Source: Plasmopara viticola
Taxonomy: Eukaryota; Oomycota; Peronosporomycetes; Peronosporales; Peronosporaceae
Direction: 5' to 3'
Length of the DNA: 64,000 bases
NCBI GenBank assembly: GCA_001695595.3
Contig: MBPM02000002.1
Span: forward strand, 744,001 to 808,000
The translations under genes were made by a program, and so were the position numbers. Positions 12,370 through 23,656 of this stretch are shown in pieces; positions within the stretch are counted from its first letter, which is position 1, and each line of letters starts with the position of its first letter. The notes beneath the pieces are model-generated. The model did no database searches. It was given only the letters and a program-made list of their open reading frames with translations, and was not told where the DNA came from.

Positions 12370-12696
12370 CATTAACCGATTCTGTGGCTCGAGCGGTTAG
12401 CCGTTCGACCCAGGACCGGGAGAGACCTGGTTCGACACCCATAGGATCCGAATTAAAGCAGCCGGAGATAAGTCACTAAAGTGGACGAGTTATCACACCC
12501 GAGTGTGTGACTGTCCTACCAACTCGCGCCCGATTGGGTAATAAAAAGGGCTGGATGGGGGACGCCCCACTGAGCGAAAAAGCCCCATAGTGCAATGAGG
12601 GGTACGGAACTCGGTCCCAATCTGGGTCGGATTGCTACCAGCTCCCCGCGATAGAGACAGCTCAGTCCTAGCGCGTGGGTTTCGGTAGCTTAAATC
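12370..12696 (+). mobile_element. tRNA-derived SINE, family B, copy 1
   Basis: About 327 bp, homologous to 51010-51334 over its length. The head has pol III promoter boxes: a type A-box (TGGCTCGAGCGG at about 12384-12395) and a B-box (GGTTCGACACCC at about 12430-12441), with spacing typical of a tRNA. The body carries a GC-rich core ending in TAGCGCGTGGGTTTCGGTAGCTTAAA. It is flanked by a degenerate 12-bp direct repeat, TAGACGTCTGGT (12358-12369) and TAGATGTCCGGT (12697-12708), 10 of 12 matching. This indicates an old retroposition. tRNA-derived SINEs are known in Phytophthora. Confidence 0.8.
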
Positions 12697-12708
12697 TAGA
12701 TGTCCGGT

Positions 12709-13080
12709 TAGGGAGCGTCGAACATAAAATGCACCTCGGTTCTTGAACATGCCAGCCTCCCTAACATATTCGTGCTCACCTCTTTGTATACCTGTGTAAT
12801 ATGAAAACGAGACCTGTGGTACATATAAAACAATCATGGAACTTTCTAGGATTGTTCAAGGCCTAGTCTACGCGCATAACAATCTTAAGGCAGCCCTTAT
12901 TGTGTGCAGCAAAGTTTAAATTGTCGACTAGACCGAATCGGTCACGTCGATGTGGTGCACGTCAGTCGATTCGATACGCGGCTTTGTGCTAGTGCTATCT
13001 TGGTCAGCCATTACTATGAAAATACGAGCGACCGATGCTGGTAAGTATCATTGCATGGACCAAGTCCTAAATGAAATAAA
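12709..13080. other. Upstream flank of the FYVE gene, no gene seen
   Basis: Non-coding flank between the SINE and the repeats upstream of the FYVE gene. No gene or element recognised. Confidence 0.5.
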
Positions 13081-13180
13081 GGTTACTGTAAAAACGTCCG
13101 ACCTTACTCAAATTAAGGATACTGTAAATTCAAACGCGTCCTACTGAATGATACTGTAATTTCAAACGTGTCCTTCGGGA
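13081..13180. repeat. Short imperfect tandem repeats upstream of the FYVE gene
   Basis: Three related units contain TACTGTAA and then ACG.GTCC: 13081-13104 (shortest and most diverged), 13117-13148 and 13149-13180. The last two share GATACTGTAA.TTCAAACG.GTCCT. An 8-bp inverted repeat AAGTTGCT/AGCAACTT follows at 13191-13198 and 13222-13229. The block ends 75 bp upstream of the start codon, so it may lie in the promoter or 5' UTR. A regulatory role is only inferred. Confidence 0.45.
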
Positions 13181-13255
13181 CGTTTCTACTAAGTTGCTGT
13201 CAAGTTGCGTAGTGTCAATTGAGCAACTTATCGAGCATTCCTCCAAGCCTGCATC

Positions 13256-16200
13256 ATGAGTGACCCGTTCTTCGACGAGGTACGTGCGCCATTGGCGTCT
13301 CTCGTCCTTCTCTCTAATGCACGTGTGACTAGGATGAGGGAGAGTTTGACGATCTATACGGTACTTCCCATTCCTCTGCTTTCTCGTCAGCACCGAGACG
13401 GACACCCCAGAGTCACAATGCTCCCTTCTCTCCTCTGCCAATGACCCCACATAGCTGTTCTTATGCGCAAAGCCCAGGCGCCGCAAGCAGCCTCGTCTCG
13501 AGGTCCTACGCACGTGATCGAGCAGGTTCGTGGGCCAGCATTGCAACCGACGTAGCCTCCACTGGCCCACCCGACCGGCGTCGGAGAAGGCGTGGCAGAA
13601 CGCGTCACAAAGGCAGTCAAAAGCTCTTTGACGTGCCGTGGCAGTCGAATCATCTCGTGTCCACGTGCAGTCTCTGTAGCGCGACGTTCTCGCTGGTGCG
13701 ACGCAAACACCATTGTCGGCCGTGCGGCCGCGTCATGTGTTCCGATTGTTCGTCCTTCTTGTACTTTGAGCTCTCGCACCGCAAGCATCGAGTGTGTGCA
13801 TGGTGTCACGAGCACTTGCTAGCTGAACAAGAGACGTTTGATCGGAAGACGCTCACAGATCAGCGCGACTTGCCTGCGTGTGAGACGTTGAACGAGAGTG
13901 AGCAGCCGTCGATTGTTGCCTTGACGCCTGGATCAATGTCGAACGAGGCTGGTACTGATCGATGGTTGATGAAGGAGATGAAGGAGCACGAGAAGGAGTT
14001 GGAGACGCAGGTGAGAGAAGAGATGGATACTGCGTATAATGGAGCTACAAGGAGGACGATCGATAGAAAGCCAGGTCAAGAGAAGGAAGAGGAGACGTCG
14101 AACGTTTTGTTTGATGGTGCGGATGATGATTGGTTTACTGACGTACCCAAGCAGCATGGCGACGACGATGGCGAAAAGGGTGAGGCAAAGCGACTGGGGT
14201 GGAGCAATGAGCGGAAGCCGGCTTCAGTTGTTAAAGATAACAGCGTGCAGCTTGGTCGGATTGCTGGAAAAGACTCTTTTTCGGATCAGTTTCAATACGA
14301 TGTGGACGGCCCGGGACTTGGTCAAGACCATGAGCGGGTGGACGCGATGCCTCGGCCGACAGACCAATTCAGTGCTGCACCTTTTAGCTACGATGATACA
14401 GCGGCTCGTCAACGACCGTCACGTGTTGATGATGAGTCAAGACGTACGACCCAAGGCAAGCGAGGCGATAGAACGACAGCACTTGAATCAAACGTCAAGA
14501 GGATGATGACGCTCGATGAATTGGAAATGTCCTCCTCGTCAGAACGACCTGATGCATGCATGCCGTGTTTTAGACCCGCACCAGCTTCGTCTACCTTTTA
14601 TGGTAAGGACGCCGATACACTTGTCGTCGATGACTCGCCTGGATTCTTTGAGGCCACCAAGGCAAAGCGAGAAGCTCACTTGAAAGAGGAGGAGGGACGA
14701 AAGCGACAGCTTGCAAGTGGCTCGGCGTGGGTCAATAGCTCTGCGATCCCATCGACGGTTGGAGCGCGCCGCTTTGCAAGTGGCCGAGAATCCTATAGTC
14801 TTGGAAACCCCTCGTCTCATGGTTCGAAACCTCCGTCACATACTGGACATGAGGATGTGGGGACTTGTCTTTCTAGCGAGCACAAAGTGACTAAAAGTGG
14901 AAAGAAGGGAGGATTTACGAATGCGTTAAAGCGATTTTTTGGCATAAAACCAAAAGCAAAGCCTGGGAGGCCAAGGGCAATGACGGTGCCAAAGGCTGTC
15001 AACGGTACAAGTGCAGCAAACGCGTCAAAGAAGGAGCAAGCTGAGCGTTCTCCACCAAAGACGGATTCGAATATACTGATAGAGGCAGCTAAGGTCGACA
15101 GCAAGCATGCTCACGATTTTCCTCTGGAAAAGTCAGCTTCTAGGTGGTTGGAACGACACACGTTGGACTACGATGGAGCTGCTTGGCAAGGCTTGACCAC
15201 TTCGCGGCACACTATGGCAACGAATGGCGACGGGAGAGACGCTAGCTCCCACTTTGAGGCGTTGAGGGCTTTACGAAATGGAATGTTAAACCAAGAGAAT
15301 CAGTACGGAAGCACGACGCCAGAGCGTCCACGTCGAAATACGTTTGATGATCTCTTTGAGTCTCCACAGAAGAATACAAATGGTAGAAACGGCGACTGGT
15401 TGAGCACAACAGATGCCACTAAGCTGGCAGCGCGAGGCAGTGAGAACACGAACGCATCTTCATTTGCCGTGGGAGTTCCTCGCTTTGACCAACGACGCTC
15501 TGGCGATGAAGCGGATGGATTTCTCGCGAGAGTTGAGTCGCTCTCGCTTGACAGGTCGACTCGAAAGGCCAAAGATTCGATTGATGCATGGAGAGACTCA
15601 GCAGCAATGTCGTTGCTAAACGATCACAAACGACAAAGTGAATCAGAACTGTCTCGTTTCACGTGGAGTAATGTTCGCTCAAGTCCAGGATTCGGGACGG
15701 TCACGTACGCTGTCCCGACGAGTCTTCAATCTTGCACTGGTAAGGAAGGCGATCGTGGCTCAAGTTTGCGATACGATACTGTGGTAGATAAAAGTGCTTC
15801 ATTTGGCACCATCATGGACGACTTGAATCGTGGCTCTGCTGGAAAAAAGACACTGAACGATGACGATATCTTTGCCGAGTTTGAAGAACCTCACGACTAT
15901 GTGTTTGATCCCATCACTGGCGGATACGTGGCGGCTCGACCTTCACCGCGTGCTCGACACGCGAGTCAGTCCAAGTCGTCCGAGTCGCAGAGTTCGTTGG
16001 CTTTAACTGCGAAGAAGGACAGTGTGGAACGCACCAGCAACGCTGTTATACTGAGCACCGAATCGAAGGCTCTTTCCGTCGTCTCTACTAAGGAGGAGGT
16101 TGCAGATGAGGTTGCAGAGATCATTGTTGACAGGATCAGCTCTTTAGAAAACGAGTTGGCCGCTCTGAAGCAGCTGGTCCGCAATCAGAAGAAAAGTAAC

Positions 16201-18285
16201 GACAGCCAGACGCCACAAGCTCGGCACTTGACACTTAGACCTGGCGTTCGCAAAGAGAGCATTTTCGACAACGATAGCAGTAGCGACCAAGATGACGAGA
16301 ACTTGTATACAAAATCGACGTATTCTCAGTCGAAACGGCCAAGCAGACGGAGACTCTCTACCAGGCTAAAGACGGTGGAAAGACGAAAAGATTCCTTTGC
16401 AGATTTGTTTGAAGATGGTCCGAATGAAAACGACGTGTTTGGTGGAACACTTAGCTATGAGACGCTCTTCCATACTGGAGACAAGATGGATGAACCAAGC
16501 AAAGGCGAGGGGAGCGACGGTGACGCGGAAAAGTTAACGAAAAAGATCAGAAAGCGATCAAAGTCGAGGAATCGAGCAAGTCGCACGATCAAAGCTTTTG
16601 TGCCAGCTGAAGGTGATGCCGATAGAGATGAAGACGTGACGTCTCGGCGCGAGGAACAATTTTCTCTACGATCAATAGGCGAGACTGTGGATACTTCTCG
16701 TAACGAAATGACGCCTCGCCATTCAGATGAGAGGCTTGTGATGCCACTTTTGGTTGATGTTGTACCTGTTACAAAGGGTGTGAGGAAGCAAGATGGGGAA
16801 GACGATCCAATCGATGCTCTGTTTGATATTTCTAACGATCGTGACTTGACGCAGCTGTACCGGGAGAATGACCGTCAGGACGAAGACACCAATACTTCTA
16901 CGGCTGTAGAAGACTCTGTGCCGACTTTAAATGGTACAATCGCATTGTCTAGCCAGGCGTCTTTAACGCCTCTTCCGAACGACGCTGTAAATTCTTTTAC
17001 GTCCACAAGTGCACCACGCTTGGAAGTCTTGGCATCTGTCAGCAAGCCGGATGATGCTTCTTTACACTCTAACAAGGTGGAAACTTTGGCAGCGGACGAG
17101 GAAGAGCATTTTACGATTAACTGGACAAAGCTACGAAAGACCAAGCCACGAAGGCACAAGTCTGACACGAATCCGTTTGCGAATAGAGGTGAGGGCAATG
17201 CCACTGAAATAATGACGCAAGGACTGGTTGACGAGGCGAAGATTTTGGATGCGAGCTCCGACGTTCAGATGATTGATAGCTCAATAAAGCGTGCACATGA
17301 TAAAGAATCTGCACTACTTGATGGTGTTGCGGAGTCGGCTTCAACGTGGTTGTCTATCAATACATCAGAGGAGATCATGTCACCGTTAAGCCTAGCTGGT
17401 AAAGACGATTTAAAGCAGTCAGTAAACGGAAGCAAGCACCGGGTGGCGACTTCTGTGTGTGCTGTTGAGATTGAAGAGCAGGGGATTCAAACGGATGATG
17501 TTCCGATGAATGTCACTTCATTTTCTACTCTTGATGAGGTGGTTGGGACTGGAAATCGCGACTCTTGTGCGAACAATACCCAAGCTATGGTAAAGATTGT
17601 GGCAGAGTCGCAAGATTCTAGTAGCAAGGATATACCTGACTTTGACATTTTTGACAAGTCCGAGGACGTCACATTTGTCGCCGATGACGAGCATGACAGT
17701 GATGAGCATGAGAGCGAATCTACTCTTGACGATGTGATGCCTTTGATCAAGACCCCAACGAAGCGTTCGTCTGTATTTGAAAAGACTGGACGGTCGAGCA
17801 GCGTATTTAATGCCTCCTCCTTACCACTAGGTCAAGAATCGCCCCTTTCATCATCAATGGCGTCAGTGGATGAACACTTGGAGCTCAGCAAGTATGCCGT
17901 AGCGTCGATTCCATCAGTCAATTGTAGTCTTGACGATTCCGACGATGTGTCGGGCGATGAAGTTGGCTTGGACGAGGTCGAGCTGCAAGCTTTCAACACA
18001 GACTGGCAGCAATTGCAGGCAAAAGAGAAGGAGCGCAAGAAACGGTTGCAAGCCAAGCAGCGACAAGCTCAGCGCGACAAGATTCTACGCAAACAAGGTG
18101 TGTCGTCCAAGTCGCTTGCAACTACTGCGGCGAGCAACAGTGCACCAAGAGCAAATAGAAAGAAACGAGACCAAGACGACGCGACAGTGTCTGCTATGCA
18201 GCTCAAGAAGAGCGGATCGTCTCGACGGCATCGCAAACCGAAGCGAGAGAGTGCAGAGCCCCCACGATCCCTTACTGAGCTGTGA
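13256..18285 (+). CDS. Large FYVE zinc-finger protein with repeated acidic FDxLF-type motifs
   Basis: ATG 13256 begins a 24-nt first exon (13256-13279, MSDPFFDE). A 53-nt intron (13280-13332, GTACGT to GACTAG) follows, then one long exon 13333-18285, giving 1658 aa. The second exon joins in frame without a stop. A FYVE domain lies at about residues 106-171. It has the basic RRKHHCRPCG core, eight Cys ligands in C-x2-C pairs and a C-terminal RVCAWC; the usual WxxD is W-Q-S-N. FYVE domains bind PI3P on endosomes. The rest is low complexity, acidic and Ser/Lys-rich, with a short predicted coiled coil (ISSLENELAALKQLVRNQKK region, near 16130) and a basic coiled-coil tail (18010-18100). Acidic aromatic motifs recur: DPFF at the N-terminus, FDDLY, FDDLF, DIFAEFEE, DSFADLFED, DALFD and FDIFD. 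These resemble clathrin-adaptor binding motifs, so a role as an endosomal scaffold is plausible. Confidence 0.88.
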
Positions 18286-20113
18286 TGGATCTATGGACTG
18301 ACGATTTGCTTTTGAAAGCAGGAGATTGACGCGACAATTTACAAGATAGGACCCAGCGTTCTCACTTTAAATTGTGGCGGACTTTGGCCGTGATAGACGC
18401 TGGGAGATCTGGTGGATTGTGACTGGCCAAAGGTGGTGGATGGACGAAATGATGGGGTCGCTCGCTTTGACTGGCGGGATGTCTTTCAGATTGAGTGCCG
18501 TTTTTGAGGAAGTTATGCTGAAGTAGTCGCTTGTTACGCGCAAAAGTGTGCAGGTCTTGAGCGCAATTGACTACGTCATACGTCAAAAGGTACAAAACAT
18601 TCTCATTCCGTCGTACCATTTCGTCCACTGACGATAGACGATGCTGCTTGGAAGCTGCACTCCATCGTGTCACATATCGGTGAAGCTTAAACCTTGTAAA
18701 AATGTGTAAGACTAATTTTTATAAAATTTAATCTGATTACTTAGGTGCAAAATGTTGTTGGAGTAGAATAAAGAGCGTGCCCCTCAGCAACTTAATAGAT
18801 TCTAGTCAGTTGGGTAATAAAAATTACATATTACTAAAAATAGAATGTAGATTAGATAATAATCTGGAGCGGCTCCATTAATATTGAATCATACAAGTGT
18901 TTTGATGAAAGGACCATCCTACATTGTGTATTTTTTAACAAAATTTTTAATTCTCAAGCGGAGGCATACTCCAATTGATGTACAATATTTTACGTCATCA
19001 GTTTGCCAACAATATGCAATTTCTATATGTTTAGATATTGTTGATGAATTGCTTAGATATTAACGGTCAGAGCAATATTCAAGTCCGCGAGACACTTCTT
19101 CTTATCAAGAACACCATTTCATACACATCTTTTACTCACACGACGAGCGTAGAACTCCTAAGAGGACTTTATTTAAGCCGTGGTCGCGTATCACAATCGT
19201 GTCAGTTAAACCTACTGCGTCACGTAAAGCAACAAGCGGTCAATTAAGACTGTACGATCATTGTGTGCTCGATTCCAATTTTCATAAAAGTCGCGGAAGT
19301 CACATAGTACACTCCTCTCGTTCAGCCAATTAACAGTGGACTGCAAAGCAGCTCGGGCATTGTGAAGCGTAAAGGTGAGTATTTTTGTGACGAACACGGA
19401 TAGTACGATGCATATCCCGAATTTCAGTCAAAAATGGAATTTTCTCTCGCCTTTGTATTGTGTTTCGTGAGGGTCTTAAATGGTACAAATCGATCATTGG
19501 GACAGTCTTCTCCCGAATATACGGATTGAAATGGGAGGCTCCAGTTCTTGTTGTTGTTGCGGTTTATATTGAAAACGGAAACAATTGGAGACTGTTGTGG
19601 TAATTTCTTCTTCTCCACTTGCCACTTCACCCGAGTTGTGTCATATCTGATCAAGACCAAGGCCTTATCCTGCATGACAGTAGAATTCACCACTTCTGTT
19701 TCTTCCGTCATTTGATGGAAACTGCAATCGAGCGATCATGTCGAAAGATCTGAAGATGTTAGCGTAGAAAATTGCCAGAGGGCTACCAGACACTGCCTTT
19801 AACAAATATGCGGCGCAGAAAAGGTCGAAAATTTTTCCAGCATGATTATAGTTTCGCAAATACGCAAGAAAAAGTGGCCACTGCGGCTTAGTCCCTGTTC
19901 TTCTTTCGAAACACCAACACCAAACAATTAATAGTGCTCTTTGAATTTACCTATTCTCGACAGTCTAGTAATATTAAAAACGCTACATTGCTTCGAAGTG
20001 GACTGAAAATAGTGACGTATGCAGAGGTGGGTGCTCATATGGAGAAGGCCGTGAGATGCTTAATTCAAGAAAGTGATTCGTAGACAATCCAGTCATCACC
20101 GAGGTCAATTATC
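18286..20113. other. AT-rich non-coding stretch
   Basis: No supported gene. Minus-strand open frames at 18362-18673, 19424-19711 and 19665-19859 have no recognised domain. The part just left of 20114 may be the decayed catalytic part of the MULE transposase. Confidence 0.5.
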
Positions 20114-20566
20114 ATGAAAGTGCTGAGAGCTTGTGCCAGCAGACCAGTGGAATATGGTGTCCAGCTTTCCGATAACGATGCTCAGTGCACGTGTTGCTAC
20201 GGTGAAGACACGCAAGCGCCATGTAGTAATGCTATTATACATCAATTCGACAACCAGCTACAACGTGTTGAAAGCTTGGATCTTTACACATGGACGACGA
20301 AGTCATTCTTGCAAGTATATTGAGAAGTGAACGATGTCTGTTTGAATTCGTCAGTATTGAAGGGCTCACTAACAAAAGCCGTCTGTGTGGCTCTTGATAC
20401 TACCAAACGACGAGGACGGTAAAAAACAAATCGACGTCATGAGTTTCAATGTGCGACTGCAGCCATCGATGAGTCTCTTCTTCAATCATACAAGTGCAGT
20501 ACATGTGGCAACAACGGACACGACAAGCGCAGATGCCCCAATAATGCGATTAGTCAATATGGATGA
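20114..20566 (+). pseudogene. MULE-type transposase C-terminal relic (SWIM finger + zinc knuckle)
   Basis: In one frame, interrupted by stops near 20321 and 20400, two features typical of the C-terminus of Mutator-like transposases appear in order. First is a SWIM-like C-x-C-x(n)-P-C-x-[HN]-A segment (NDAQCTCCYGEDTQAPCSNA, 20174-20233, with Asn in place of the usual His). Then comes a perfect CCHC zinc knuckle (C-x2-C-x4-H-x4-C, CSTCGNNGHDKRRC, 20495-20536) followed by a stop at 20564-20566. The DDE core is not recognisable upstream and no terminal inverted repeats were identified. Confidence 0.6.
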
Positions 20567-20962
20567 ACTGGAAGTCAAATAATGTTGATTTACCAAACTT
20601 ATTCTTCAGAAGTACTCATCAATAAAAGGACATTGCCACACAGGGCAAGTGGTGGCCATAATCTAATTTTTCACTTCTAACTACGAATAACAGCGGAGGT
20701 GCCATCAGATCTATGTGTCACGGATCGATCTGGTATAAATGTGTGTATACAATACGGTCGGCAGTTCGAAAATTGCAATGTACACACTTGAACAATTCCA
20801 GTAGATTTCGTATCCGATACAATGGAAAATATACGATGTAAAATGCTTCTTTCATCAAAAATTACAGATATTTTTTCCCAAAATTATTGCTTTTTTTACA
20901 TCCACGAAGAAATGTTCACATCGTCATAACTTGTCATAAATATCCAAAACCAGCGTCCTGAG
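20567..20962. other. Short non-coding gap
   Basis: Lies between the MULE relic and the 3' end of the kinase gene. AT-rich, presumably containing the kinase 3' UTR; nothing else seen. Confidence 0.5.
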
Positions 20963-23656
20963 CTAACCCTTTGACTCAGCTTCACACTTTGTTCGCTTGA
21001 GCGGTTTCTGGTGCATCGCGAGTAGCCACAAGCGATGAACAGATGGGATAATATCCTCGACAGCAACGCGCTCACTTGGATTGGCGGCCCAACCAGCTTC
21101 GAGAATCTCAGCACAGGATTTCGGAATCGTCGGAAGGAGTGGAGGTCGTTCACCGTGCGCCACAGCGCGGTAGACTTCCAGATGAGACTTGGCTTCCCAC
21201 GGACTACGACTGGGCACCATGATTTGCCAAAGCGTAATCATGAGACTGTAGACGTCTACAGCCGTCCCATACCGCGCGGTCTTTCCGCCCTTGATCATCT
21301 CGGGGGCCATGTAATCGACCGTACCGGCAATCGTCATGGTCCCATCTGTCCGTGGTCGCAACAAGTTGGCTTCCCCAAAATCCGCGAGCTTGAGCAAAAA
21401 ATCTTGCCCGACTAGGAAATTGTCCGTTTTAATGTCGCGATGCAAGAGCGGCGGCGAAAAGCTATGCAAGTACGCAACAGCCCGGCACGCGTCGAGCCAC
21501 GCCTTGAGTTTGGCTGCCAAAGTCCAAATCTCGGGCGTCTCACGCATCGTGACGTCCAGCGCGCCATACTCGCAAAACTCAAAGATGAGCGAGATGGACG
21601 GCGGCACGACGCAGAGGCCGTAGAACCGAACGACGTTGGGGTGCGACAATTGCACATTGAGCGCCGTTTCGCGGGAAAAGCGTTGGACTTCTTCGCTTGT
21701 CACTTGGACATCCGTGTAAATCTTGAGTGCAATGGGAATGCGCTTGCTGCGACGGAGCGTCCCACGCATGACAATGGAAGTAGCCCCCTGTGCAATGATA
21801 CAGTCGAGTGCCAAGACGGAAAAGTCCACGACGTTATGCCTGTGCTCTTCGATCATATGGTGGACGTCGTACACGGACGTTCGCGTGGAGAAATTCGTAA
21901 TCATGCCACGTTCCGACAATAGATTAATGTACCGACGCATGGCACTCGACGACCCGGTGGATCCCGATCCATTGTCGTCGATGGCGAGCCAGTATCGCGT
22001 ATCAGCACGTAGAGACAGCATGACTGCCACGACCGTGAGCGATTCCAGGCCCACGGCAAGGCAGTGAACAACTGGCGACGTGATGGTATCGATCTGTGCG
22101 AGGCCCACGAACGCACTCAAGATATTTGCAAGCGACATGATCACAGCGGCGACAAAGAAGAAATCAAACGTGGCCCGAGCGTGAAAGACGAATTTGGCCC
22201 AGAAATAAAACAAGAGCAACATGACGTACACGGCCGTCGCGATGGCGTCTGCAATGATGTGGCGCACTTTATACAACGTCATGTTGCAGAGCACGAGGAC
22301 GACGCAGACTGCACCCGAGTATACAATGGCGCGAAGCACGGCTTCTTGCGAGACACTCCGCTGGACCATGAGCATGGGCAGCAGCTGCAAGGCCCAAACC
22401 GACGGCATGGTCACGACATTGCACGGATAGTTGGGATCGTCATCGAGCGTCAAGGGTTCGTACGTCTTGCCGCTCTCGTTCTTGACTGCGAGAAAGCTGA
22501 CAAAGTAAAGCACCAACCCAGCAGTCGACAAAGCGGCAAGGAAGTACCAGATTGCTTCGTAACACGGTAGCATGAATGCCGACTCTGCCACGCAAGTTAC
22601 ATGTAAAAAGGAGTCAAAAAGTAGATCGAACAAGGCAGACGTACTGAGGTTGGAGCTGATACTGCACGGAGCGCTGCGTAGTAGGCGCTTTCGACTGCGA
22701 CTGCAGAGCAATCCCATCCAGATGGAGACAACGAGAAACACCACGTTGTTCATGGTTGGGATGAGCACGCCTGCCAAGTAGACTGTCGACGCCGAGTAGC
22801 TTTCAAACCGTCCGGGTAGAGCACATTGCACAATCAAGTGAATATGACGAGGCGTAGCATTGGACAGGGCTTTGGACACGAGCACTGCGACGACGATACT
22901 GACAAGTGCCATGGCTAACGTCACGTAGAGCGGGTACGAGTCCCAATTGGGCATCATGCGTCGCCAGAGGGACACAATGTTGTGGCGCAGTTGCCAGCAA
23001 TGCAGCTGTTTCCACTGCCATCGGCAGCATTTCCGAAGCCTCAGCGCCCACCGTGCACTGAATTCCACGGGTTGCATGGGCTGGATGCCGCTGAGGAAGC
23101 TTCGATGATGAGACCGCGTCTCGCTGGGCGTGTGGAAGCCAATGCCTTCGCCTTCGCTCATCTCGATGCGTCCCGATGCGTTCGTCGAGTTTGTGATCCT
23201 GCTTCCAATCATTTCGGCCTTTTGTTCCGTCGAAAGTTGCAGCAAGGACGCATTGACTGGCTGCAGTCCAAGTCGATGCCCTACGTCGTGCGCTGCGGCC
23301 TGCTGCACGTCTGTATCAATGAGGATCGAGGCCTCGCGCGTGGGCATGATGTTGGCCGGAGTCGTAAAGACACTGGCCCCGGGCATGGGAAAGAGGTTGC
23401 TGATGGACTCGACACAGTGACGATACGTGCGAGGTTCGTCATGTTCGCTACGCGTGCCATCGTCGTCGCTCTGGGCCGTCGGAGTTGGCGGGTGTGGCCG
23501 ACGCGAAGAATGCTGCGACTGGGGTGCGCGATGCGTTCCGGGCCGGTGATTGGGAGGCTCACTCGTATTTGCTTCGAGAGACGGATTGCCATTCGTCTCT
23601 AGTCGTAAGAAGCCTGAAGACGGCGACGTGGCGGCGTTGTGACCGGGAGACGCCAT
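20963..23656 (-). CDS. Multi-pass membrane protein with C-terminal TKL-type protein kinase
   Basis: Intronless, 897 aa, ATG at 23656. Residues 1-225 are polar and low complexity. Hydrophobic helices lie near 241-260, 291-317, 341-363, 369-391, 415-431 (weak), 441-461, 467-490, 496-521 and 527-549, about eight or nine in all. A kinase domain follows at about 615-880 on the presumed cytosolic side. Catalytic residues visible are Lys645 (IALKIY), Glu663 (RET), HRDIKTDN at 739-746, DFGE at 759-762 and APE at 784-786. The glycine loop is degenerate (AQGATSIV, with only the central Gly kept). The sequence style (YGLCVVPPSISLIFEFCEYGAL, GTVDYMAPEMIKGG) is that of TKL/RAF-like kinases, which are expanded in oomycetes, often with membrane-spanning N-termini. 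It is probably an active receptor-like or sensor kinase; ligand and substrate are unknown. It stands alone with no close neighbour. Confidence 0.88.
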   Translation of the reverse strand: MASPGHNAATSPSSGFLRLETNGNPSLEANTSEPPNHRPGTHRAPQSQHSSRRPHPPTPTAQSDDDGTRSEHDEPRTYRHCVESISNLFPMPGASVFTTPANIMPTREASILIDTDVQQAAAHDVGHRLGLQPVNASLLQLSTEQKAEMIGSRITNSTNASGRIEMSEGEGIGFHTPSETRSHHRSFLSGIQPMQPVEFSARWALRLRKCCRWQWKQLHCWQLRHNIVSLWRRMMPNWDSYPLYVTLAMALVSIVVAVLVSKALSNATPRHIHLIVQCALPGRFESYSASTVYLAGVLIPTMNNVVFLVVSIWMGLLCSRSRKRLLRSAPCSISSNLSTSALFDLLFDSFLHVTCVAESAFMLPCYEAIWYFLAALSTAGLVLYFVSFLAVKNESGKTYEPLTLDDDPNYPCNVVTMPSVWALQLLPMLMVQRSVSQEAVLRAIVYSGAVCVVLVLCNMTLYKVRHIIADAIATAVYVMLLLFYFWAKFVFHARATFDFFFVAAVIMSLANILSAFVGLAQIDTITSPVVHCLAVGLESLTVVAVMLSLRADTRYWLAIDDNGSGSTGSSSAMRRYINLLSERGMITNFSTRTSVYDVHHMIEEHRHNVVDFSVLALDCIIAQGATSIVMRGTLRRSKRIPIALKIYTDVQVTSEEVQRFSRETALNVQLSHPNVVRFYGLCVVPPSISLIFEFCEYGALDVTMRETPEIWTLAAKLKAWLDACRAVAYLHSFSPPLLHRDIKTDNFLVGQDFLLKLADFGEANLLRPRTDGTMTIAGTVDYMAPEMIKGGKTARYGTAVDVYSLMITLWQIMVPSRSPWEAKSHLEVYRAVAHGERPPLLPTIPKSCAEILEAGWAANPSERVAVEDIIPSVHRLWLLAMHQKPLKRTKCEAESKG

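Noticed and set aside
18362..18673. 103-codon minus-strand frame just downstream of the FYVE gene
   Set aside because: Starts with GTG, has no domain, and lies where the FYVE 3' UTR is expected.
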